This document shows, piece after piece, positions 9,935-17,800 of a DNA stretch of 22,375 nucleotides; positions within the stretch are counted from its first letter, which is position 1; every line of letters begins with the position of its first letter. The notes beneath the pieces are model-generated. The model had not been told where the DNA came from, did no database searches, and worked only from the letters and a program-made list of their open reading frames with translations. Source of the stretch: Thioalkalicoccus limnaeus (GTDB lineage Bacteria; Pseudomonadota; Gammaproteobacteria; Chromatiales; Chromatiaceae); NCBI RefSeq assembly GCF_041197575.1, contig NZ_JBDKXB010000039.1:1-22375 (forward strand). Reading direction: 5' to 3'. Both the position numbers and the translations under genes were made by a program.

Positions 9935-9947
9935 GGTCATAATGACC
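9935..9947. promoter_or_regulatory. Candidate operator palindrome 1 of the toxin-antitoxin pair
   Basis: GGTCATAATGACC is a perfect inverted repeat with 6-bp arms and one central base, 35 bases before the antitoxin ATG. Phd/YefM antitoxins usually repress their own promoter through such palindromes. It also lies in the region upstream of the divergent chitosanase gene. Confidence 0.5.
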
Positions 9948-9950
9948 ATC

Positions 9951-9967
9951 ATGATTGAATCGATCAT
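9951..9967. promoter_or_regulatory. Candidate operator palindrome 2 of the toxin-antitoxin pair
   Basis: ATGATTGAATCGATCAT has 5-bp inverted arms around a 7-base centre and starts three bases after the first palindrome. Two adjacent sites would suit cooperative binding by an antitoxin dimer, but this is inferred from layout alone. Confidence 0.35.
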
Positions 9968-9982
9968 AAAGGTTGTAGAGCC

Positions 9983-10255
9983 ATGATCAGCGAAACCAGC
10001 GCCGTCGCCTTCCGTCAGAACCTGGGCGAGATGCTCAACCAGGTGCAGTACCGGCACGACAGCATCCTCATCAAGAAGGACGGCAAGCCCGTGGCCGCCC
10101 TGGTGGATGCCCGCCTGTTCGAGCGCATCCGGCGCATGCAGGCCCGCTTCGACGCCCTGTGCCAGCGCATCGAGGCCGGGTATGCCGCCGTGCCCGAGGC
10201 GGAGGGCCTGGCCGAGATCGACGCGGCGGTGGCCGACACCCGCGCCGGGCGCTGA
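9983..10255 (+). CDS. Phd/YefM-family antitoxin
   Basis: This is a 90-residue protein. The N-terminal half, MISETSAVAFRQNLGEMLNQ followed by a DSILIKKDGKPVAALVD segment, matches the Phd/YefM antitoxin fold: a DNA-binding dimer with the typical strand carrying a KxGKPVA-type motif. The C-terminal half is rich in alanine and acidic residues and would be the flexible toxin-wrapping tail. It should neutralise the PIN nuclease encoded two bases downstream and, with it, repress the operon through the palindromes at 9935-9967. The ATG at 9983 is preceded only by a weak AGAG. Length and gene order are usual for this class of type II systems. Confidence 0.9.
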   Translation: MISETSAVAFRQNLGEMLNQVQYRHDSILIKKDGKPVAALVDARLFERIRRMQARFDALCQRIEAGYAAVPEAEGLAEIDAAVADTRAGR

Positions 10256-10257
10256 CG

Positions 10258-10689
10258 GTGCCCGCCCTGCGCGTGGTGCTGGACACCAATGTCCTGCTCT
10301 CCGGCATCGCCTACCCCGGCAGCATCCCCGGCAAGCTGGTCGCCGCGTGGCGGCATGGCGCGCTGGAGGTCGTGCTGTCCGGTTACATCCTCGACGAGCT
10401 GCGGCGCGTGCTGCCCAAGCTCGCGCACCGGCACGGGCTCGGCGCGGACGAGATCGAGGACCTGATCGATGCGCTTGCAATCCAGGCCGCGCTGGTCGAG
10501 CCCGAGGCCATCGACGAGCCCGATCTCGCCGATGCCTATGACATACCAGTGCTGGGCACCCTGATCGCCGCACTGCGAACCGGGCAGGCGGATTGGCTCA
10601 TCACTGGCGACAAGGCCCTGCTGTCCCTGAGCGACCGCTATCAGATCCGCACCCCGGCGGAATACTGGGCGGCGCATGGCAGTGTCTGA
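10258..10689 (+). CDS. PIN-domain toxin, putative ribonuclease (COG1569-like)
   Basis: This 143-residue PIN-family toxin starts at a GTG two bases after the antitoxin stop, so translation is probably coupled. PIN toxins are Mg2+-dependent RNases that cut tRNA, rRNA or mRNA. The first catalytic block is VVLDTNVLLSG (D9), E47 sits in LDELRRVL, and the last block is DWLITGDKALL (D118). These acidic residues match the family's active-site pattern. COG1569 proteins are commonly paired with Phd/YefM-like antitoxins. A longer frame opens upstream at 10159, but it would overlap the antitoxin and adds an unrelated arginine-rich leader, so I chose the GTG. The RNA target cannot be read from sequence. 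Confidence 0.9.
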   Translation: MPALRVVLDTNVLLSGIAYPGSIPGKLVAAWRHGALEVVLSGYILDELRRVLPKLAHRHGLGADEIEDLIDALAIQAALVEPEAIDEPDLADAYDIPVLGTLIAALRTGQADWLITGDKALLSLSDRYQIRTPAEYWAAHGSV

Positions 10690-10783
10690 ATGACCCGCTA
10701 AGCTGCATGGTGGGACACGCCGTTCGTCGGCTGATGTGGGCCTGCGAATCCCAACGTGTCCTTCGGGATGACGATTCGTATTC

Positions 10784-10808
10784 GTTGGGGTTCCTTCCTC
10801 ACCCCAAC
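10784..10808. terminator. Hairpin between the convergent PIN and TcB-TcC genes
   Basis: GTTGGGGT and ACCCCAAC form an 8-bp stem around a 9-base loop, located between the two converging stop codons. It could end transcription from either side, but no T-run follows on either strand, so intrinsic termination is doubtful. The rest of the 146-base gap holds only short weaker inverted repeats, such as CGAATC/GATTCG around 10746-10780. Confidence 0.35.
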
Positions 10809-10837
10809 CTATGGTCCTCAACCCAACCTACGGTCCT
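10804..10837. repeat. Short imperfect direct repeat at the TcB-TcC 3' end
   Basis: CCAACCTATGGTCCT (10804-10818) recurs with one change as CCAACCTACGGTCCT (10823-10837), a 19-base period. It overlaps the stop codon of the TcB-TcC gene and the hairpin arm. No function is evident. Confidence 0.6.
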
Positions 10838-11852
10838 AATACCTCTTAACGTTCGGGTACACCAATTTATCTGTAAGCAACTTCTGATATTTCTGTTCCA
10901 TCCAAACCAACTCGTCGGATGTTCCTGCCGTTACTTCACCAGTGATACGTGCTTGCCAGGTGTACGCTTCGAGCTCGTGCGTTAACGTGTACGACTTAGG
11001 AGTTAGTCCCTGAACATAGTGAAAAGCTTCATGGCCAACCAATCCCGCCAATTCACGATTGGTTGATGGAAGTTTGTCTAGCGCAATTAGCACTTTGTTT
11101 GTGCCAAATGGTTGAAGGCCAGCAACATGCGAACCAAGCGGGTTTGCCCCTCCACGAAATTCAAGGTTGATCTCGCCCCGACTTATCAACTTTGCGGTGG
11201 CATGGGATTCATCTGTCCCAATCGCCCGAAGAGTCCGAAGAACATTCTCTTTGGTTGGTGCGCTCTGAATGTTAAGCTGCAAATTCTTTGGTAACACTCC
11301 AGATGCTCCGCTTGGCGCCCCAATGGACGGGAGCTTCAGCGCCAAGCCGGCACCCAATAATCCACCGCTAACTCCTGCCAGCGCCGCTGTTTCGTCGCTG
11401 GCGTCCAGCGATTTCGCAACCCCATGAGCTACTCTGCTCCCGACTTCACCTCCTATCGTAGGTAAAACCAGTCCTGCTAGAACTCCACGCGCTGCTACTG
11501 CTTCCGCGCCACCTAACACGAGCACAGGTAGCGCCATCGCCTTCACGGCCAAGATCGCGTCCCTATTGAGATCGTCGGGGTTGCCGTGAACATTCTTCAG
11601 ACCTCTCAACCCATGACAATCGGTCTGACAAACTGTGCCCGTACCGGAAGCTGAATCCGCCTTCGTGATCGCCTGAAGCGTGATCTCGTCCTCGCGTGCC
11701 TTTTCTTCTTTGGCCTGCGTCTCCGCTTCTCGCCTCTCTTGGACTTGGTTAAGAGTCGGGGGCGGCATGTCGGCCATCATCTTCTTCAAATCAACGTCGC
11801 TTTGAGGAGCAATGTGGCACGTATTGGAATGACATGGACTACTTGCGACTTT
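10836..11852 (-). other. Lower-GC C-terminal cargo module of the TcB-TcC protein, putative zinc metallopeptidase
   Basis: This is the part of the fused toxin after the RHS core (residues 2438-2776). It begins with a cysteine-containing linker and a charged stretch rich in K, E and R. A glycine/alanine-rich hydrophobic segment follows (about 2537-2620). The last 140 residues carry HEAFHYVQ and, 15-17 residues after the second histidine, HELEAY, whose E2731 or E2733 could be the third zinc ligand. Sampled lines here are 42-55% GC, against about 70% in a sampled line of the upstream SpvB/TcdB part. The protease activity is inferred from the motif alone; I do not recognise a named family. Confidence 0.6.
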
Positions 11853-14800
11853 TTGTCTCCCATTGCCATCTTTATAAATCATGGGGTTTCCAGCGCAGTA
11901 GGTATATAAGGCGACACCATCTACCATTCCCGCAGGATCACATCGTATCCATCTTGCCACCCACGCCGCGTAATACCTCGCCCCGTGGTAATACAACCCA
12001 CTCTCCTCATCCCGCTCTTTCCCCGTATACCGATACCGCTTCGCGGCCTCCGTCTGGCTACGCACGGCCTGATAGGTCGAGCTGCCGTAAGGCGCGTATT
12101 CCTCATAGGAAATGATCTCTGCCTGCTCATCCAGCTCCAGGCTGCTCGAGCCGAGGTGGTTGCCTAGCTGGTAGCGGATCAGTCGCTGCGGTACGTCCTG
12201 CTCATCGCCCAGCGTGCGCATCTCCACCAGCGCGATGCGCTGCTTGTCGTCCATCACGTGCAGCGTTTCACGCTCCAGTTTCAGCGTGCGCGCGTTGGCC
12301 GGACCTTGATAGCTGCGGAACACCTCGAACCCGCCGAGGTAGATGCGCTCGTCCTTGATGCCGCCGGGGTTGGCACCTGTATTGGCCCGCTCCGTCACCT
12401 TGCGCACGCGCTGCCCTGAGGCGTCATAGACGTACCAGGTGCGCTCGCCGTGGTGCTCGGCGCCCTCCGCGTCCTCGTCGTTGACCTTCTGCCGCTGCGT
12501 CATCCGCAGTTGGTCCCGGTAGTCCCACTGCATCGTGTGCAGTTGCGGCATGCCCAGCATGTTGCCGTGGGCGTCGTGGCTGTAGGACTCCAGCGGGGCG
12601 TTGCCGACGGTGGTGCTGCTCAGTCGGTTGCTCGGTTTGGTGGGCTCGATCAGGCTGGCTTCGCCGTAGGTATAGGCGCGCGTCCAGTCCGGCACGGCAG
12701 CGTCGTCTCGCGCGTGCTGCATCTGGAGGAAGTTGCCGACCGCGTCATAGACGTAGCGTTCGGTGTAGCGGCCCATCGCCGTGCGGTCGTTGGGTGCGAA
12801 GCGGCCGGGTGGATTGGCGCTGAGGATGCCGACGCGTCCGGCATCGTTGTAGGCATGTGGGATCGGCGCGCCGGCCTGGCCGAGGTGCTCGCGGCCCTCG
12901 GCCTGGATCAGGCGATAGAGCGCGTCGTAGACGTAGTCGTTGCTCGGCTCGACGCGCTGGTTCTTGAAGTAGATGGCCTGCTGGGCGTCGTCGCGGATGT
13001 GCGTGATGTTGCCGGCGGGGTCGTAGGTGTAGTGCAGGTTCTGCACCTGCTTGCCGGGCCAATCGGGGTCGACGACCTGCGGGTCGTCGCGGGGGAAGTC
13101 CGCTAGCTTGCGTTTGGTCAGCAGTTGGGTGAGGCGGAAGGTGAGCGGATCGTAGCTGTAGAAGGTGGTTGCGCCGTTCTTGTAGTCGATGAGGGTGCGC
13201 TGGCCCTTGGCGTCGTAGTCGATGTTGGCGACGCTGACCGGTGACGGCGCCTCGACGCTCGGGTCGAGCAGCTTGTCCGGCTCTGCCGCCCGTTCCAGCC
13301 AGACATCCACCCGTTCCAGCAGGTTGGCTTCGTTGAATACCGGCTGGATGACGTTGAATTCACCGCGTCCCAGGCTGCTGTGCGGGGCGACGGACTGGAT
13401 CGGGCGGTTGAGCGCGTCGTAGCGGGTGCGGCCTTCGAAGGTCTCGGCGTCGAGCTTCGGGCGGGGATTCCGCAACCAGTCGGGAATGGCTTTGTAGTCA
13501 CTCACCAGTTGCCGCGTGCTGCGCAACAGGTTGCCCTTGAAGTCGTAGGCTTCGGTCGGCTTGCCATTGGCGTCCAGTCGCGCGTTGGTGGCAACGCCTG
13601 CGGGATCGGAATGCCGATAGATGCGGGTCCGCAGATTGAGGCGCTGCGCTTCGGCTTCCTGGGCCGGAGTGGCACCCGCCGGCGGTTCGCCGTATTCGAA
13701 CTTGTCCACCAGCAGACCGGGCTCGTTTGGCGGATTCAGCGTGCGCGGATCGGAGTTCGGTTTCAGCGGATCCGGGTCGCTGAAGTTCCCGCGCACGTAC
13801 TGTTCGATCGGGCGGCGCAGCGCGTCGTATTTGGTCGTGAAGTCGTGCCCGCGGCTGTCCCAGGCGCGGATGGGATTGCCGGTCACGTCGTTGAGCATCC
13901 AGCGCGCGCCGGCCTCCATGCTCGATTGGTGGATGCGGTTGCCCAGCATGTCGTAGGCGTACTGCATGACGATGCGCTGCTCCAGCGCCCCCAGGGGCAG
14001 GTTGTCGGCGTCGGGCAGCTTGCGCTCGTCCAACACCTTGCGCTGGTCGCCTTCGATGTCCAGCTCGACGCGGGTGCGGAATTGCTCGTCGGGCTTGTCG
14101 TGGAGCAGATGGCCTTCGCAGATCACGCGGTTGCGCGCGACTGTCAGTAAGGGTCGGCCAAGGGCGTCGAAGTGGGCGGTGGTGGGGGTGTCGGCGTGGG
14201 CCGCGGCGCCCTCGGCAGCCTTCGTTTCGTTCTGGCGATCCTCGGCGGCCGGGTAACGGCTCGCGAAGGCTGCGGCATGGGCAGGCTGGGTTCTCAGCTC
14301 GTGCCAGGTGGGCAGGTAGTCCGTATCCGGCAGGCGACCGAAGTAGCCGGCGACGTCGGCATCGCGCAGTGGGTTGTTGGCGCGCACGGGGAAGAGCACC
14401 GTGTCGTTGACGTCATAGGTCGTTTGTTGCCAGGGGTCGAAGACCACCTTCTCCCAGCTGTGGTTGGGATGCAGCGTGGCGACGACGCGCTCGGCGGGGT
14501 CGTAGAACAGAATCGGGCTGACGCCGACCTGCACCCCGAATTCGAAGCGGTGATCGCTGTCGAGGGAGCCGTCGGGGCGCTGCCGTTTGCTGAAGAAGGG
14601 CTCGTACTGGCGGACCGGTTTGCCCTTATTGTTGAAGATGGTCCAGCCGCTGCCGACCCAGCGCGGGCTGATGTCGGGGCCGCCTTCGACCAGCGGGCCG
14701 GGCTCGGCCTGGATCTTCTTCTGGATCTCGCGGCCGAAACCGTCGGAGTAGCTGAAGCTGATCTGCAGGTTGCTCTTTGCGTCCTGTTCCAGGTCGCTGG

Positions 14801-17800
14801 TGTGCGTTTCGCGCGCGATGGTGGCGGCGAAGGGCGGCTCGCGCAGGCGCTTGAACCGGTCCAGGTCATAGACGATGCGCGTCGTCGCGTTGGCGAGCAG
14901 GTCGTGGGCGGCTTCGGTCGCCGCGCTGGCCTTCGGATCGGGCGACGCTTCACGCGGCTTGTCGATGAAGGCATCGAACATCCCCTGGGACGGATCGGGC
15001 GAGAACAGGACATCGAGCCGGTCGCCCCGGCGCGGGTTGTCGGTGGGCTTGGACATGACCGCGGTGCCGACGACCATGCCGAGGGTATCGAAGGCGACTT
15101 CGGTCTGGTTGCGGTTGGGGTCGCTGACCAGGCGCGGCTGCAGCACGCGGTAGTCGTTGGCGTCCACGGTGACGCGGTTGTTCAGTGCGTCGCGGGTCTC
15201 GGCCATCAGCAGGTCGTGGGAATCGAAGGTAACGACGGTCTTCTGGCCGAAGGGATCGCGGTAGCGGCGCGGCAGGAAGAAGTGATCACGTGCCTCCGCC
15301 AACTCGACGGCGGCCGTCACTTCGTCCGGGTGATAGAAGGACCGGCCCGAGGGGATCCACCAGTGGCCGTTGCCGTCCAGGTCGACGTAGCCGCCTTGGT
15401 CACCCGCGGTACCGCGGAGGACGGCACCAGGGTCGGGCAGCAGCGGTTGGCCGTTGCGCTGGTAGACCTGGTAGACCTGTGCCAACAGCCCCGGCGTGAA
15501 GGCCAGCTTGTAGCTCTCGCCCGGCAGGGCCAGCGGCTCGAACCTCTCCGGCGGCAGCAGCGCCAGCGGGTCGTTCCGGGCGACCCCGCAGTCATCGGGT
15601 CGATAGAGGGTGCGGGTGTGCTCAATGATCCGCTTCTGCTGCTTCGTCGGGTCGGCAGCCTGCTCGTAAGGGATCTCGGGTGCCGGGCCTGGCCATGCAA
15701 GGCATTCATCAAAGCTGAAGCGGGCGTCGCTTTTCGGCTTGAAGCCCGTCAATTCGTAGGTTCGAGACTCGCAGGGCAGAGGCTTGCGGTAGCCGTCGGG
15801 CAGATCAATCACCTCGAGGCCGGTTTGATGGCTCTTCGTAAAACGATTCTCGGTGTAGGTGATGAGAAGCCGAGTCTGCTGGTCCCGATCGGCGTCGTTG
15901 GGAAGTGCGGTATCCTGCCAGCGACGGCCGTAGCCGATCGCGGCTTCCCTCAACACGTTGCCAAAGGGATCCACCTCGAGCGTCAAAGCGTGCTGGACCC
16001 GTGGGTCGGGAAGCCGCTCGGTGCGCGCGTCGTTCGCGGCCGTGACCTCATCAACGATCTTGCCGTTCAGGACTGGCGCCAGCTTGCGCTCGTAGTGATA
16101 GGTAATGACCTCGCATGGATGGGTGAAGAAGACCCCGTGCCGATTGCCGGCGCGCGGCTGCACGTGGCGGATCGTGAAGTCCTGCTCGACCACGGTGTAG
16201 GGATGGCCGTGCGGGTACTCGTCCGTACGCGTCCCATCCAGCGCGTACACCTCCTGGCGGAGCATCATGCCCTTGAGGGCGCGGCAGGCCTCCTGCTCCT
16301 CTTCGGGCGGCAGGTCCTTGGGCAGGGTGGTATCGGGGAGCAGCAGCTTGCCGGCGTCCCCCTTGCTCAGGCCGGGTTCCCGGTAATACTCGTCCTCGAA
16401 TTGCAGCGAGATGTGATCGCGGTCCAGGTAGGCACCGGTGTGGAACCAGGTCCGGGTGAGCGCCGGGGGCACGTGCGAGGCAGGATCGCGGTTGGTGGCC
16501 CATGGCTCTGTCCCCTCGGCGGTCAGCGTGGCGAATTCCTCCGTGTCCCACTGCTCCACCATGCCGAAGCCGCGGAATTCGCGCTCCTCGCCGTCGAAGT
16601 AGCCGTGGTGGTAGGCGTAGCGGGTGACGAAGCGGTTGCGGCTGATGTGGTCGATGGTCTCCACGCGCTCGACCACGTGCACGGGAAACGGCAGCCGCGT
16701 GATCCAGGGTTTGCCGTCGCGCTTGTCCTGCAGGTAGAACTTGGTCGAAGGGGCATAGTCGACGCGGGTCCCGGCGCCGAGGTTGTTGACGGTCTTGACC
16801 AGCAGGTGCGGCTTGCGGTCGCCCATCAGGTTGACGTAGCGCATCGGGCGCCGTGCGTCGCCCGGCAGGGGCGAGGACCAGACGAGGCAGGCGGTGCCGT
16901 TGCCGAGCAAATCCACGGGCACGATGCTCGCCAGGTCATCGATGCGCGGGAAAACCTCGAGTACCTGCGGCTCGCTCCAACCGTTGCCGGACTGGTTGAA
17001 GTACAGGCGCACGCCGTCGCGGTGCAGATAGATGATGTCGGTGGTGCCGCTGCCGTCGATGTCGGCGAGGCGGATGCGCTTGTGGTCGAACTGGTCCGGG
17101 TGGTCGAACCAGGGCGCGTTGTCCATCGTCACCTTGGCACCGAAGCGACAATGGCCGAGGTTGGGCCAGTAGCAGACCTCGCCGTTGCGGATGCGGACAA
17201 TGTCGGTCAAGCCATCGCCGGAGAGGTCGGCCAGATAGATGGACTGGGTGCCATCGGCGAAGACGACGCGCGGGCCTTTCTCTTCATCGAGTGCTTGCGC
17301 CACGCGGCGGGCCGGGCCGAAGCCCGCCTCGGCGAGCGAGGCGTGCCAGACGAGGGCGTCATCATCGGTGATGAGCACATCGGCGTGGCCGTCACCGTCC
17401 AGATCGACGAGCTTGAGATTCGGATCGCGGAAGTCGCGGTTCAGGCGTGAGGTAAAGGGGCGGAAGGGCTGCCAGCCTTCGGCCTCGTCGTGCTCGTAGA
17501 GGCCAGGCGTGGGGTCTTCCATCAGCACGACATCGGGCTGGCCGTCGCCGGCCAGGTCCATGAAGTCCGCGCCAGCGCCGAGCGTGGCGTTGGGCTTGAG
17601 GGCGACGGTTTCGAGCGGGGCGAAGGCCGCCTCGACATGGGGCCGGCGTGAGATGTGCCCGGGGCCATCCGGGCCGTCCGGCCCGTGGCCGGGGCGCTCG
17701 TTGATGGGGCTGAGGTTGCGTTTGTAGAACCAAGTGCCCGCCTGCTCGGTGAGGATGCCGGGGATGCCCTCGCCATGCAGGTCGGTCCAGCGGTAGGCGC

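Noticed and set aside
9050..10573. 507-codon minus-strand frame spanning the toxin-antitoxin pair and chitosanase
   Set aside because: Its first half is antisense to the PIN and antitoxin genes, and its end is the shifted chitosanase frame. The real chitosanase start is the ATG at 9868 before a signal peptide.
10690..10835. Possible immunity gene next to the toxic C terminus
   Set aside because: The 146-base gap holds no credible frame. Tc cargoes aimed at eukaryotic cells do not need an immunity protein, and the PIN/Phd pair is self-contained.
14172..17450. 1092-codon plus-strand open frame
   Set aside because: It lies wholly antisense to the recognisable TcdB/RHS coding sequence. Its composition (runs of V, G, A, R, no motifs) is a GC-rich mirror of that gene.
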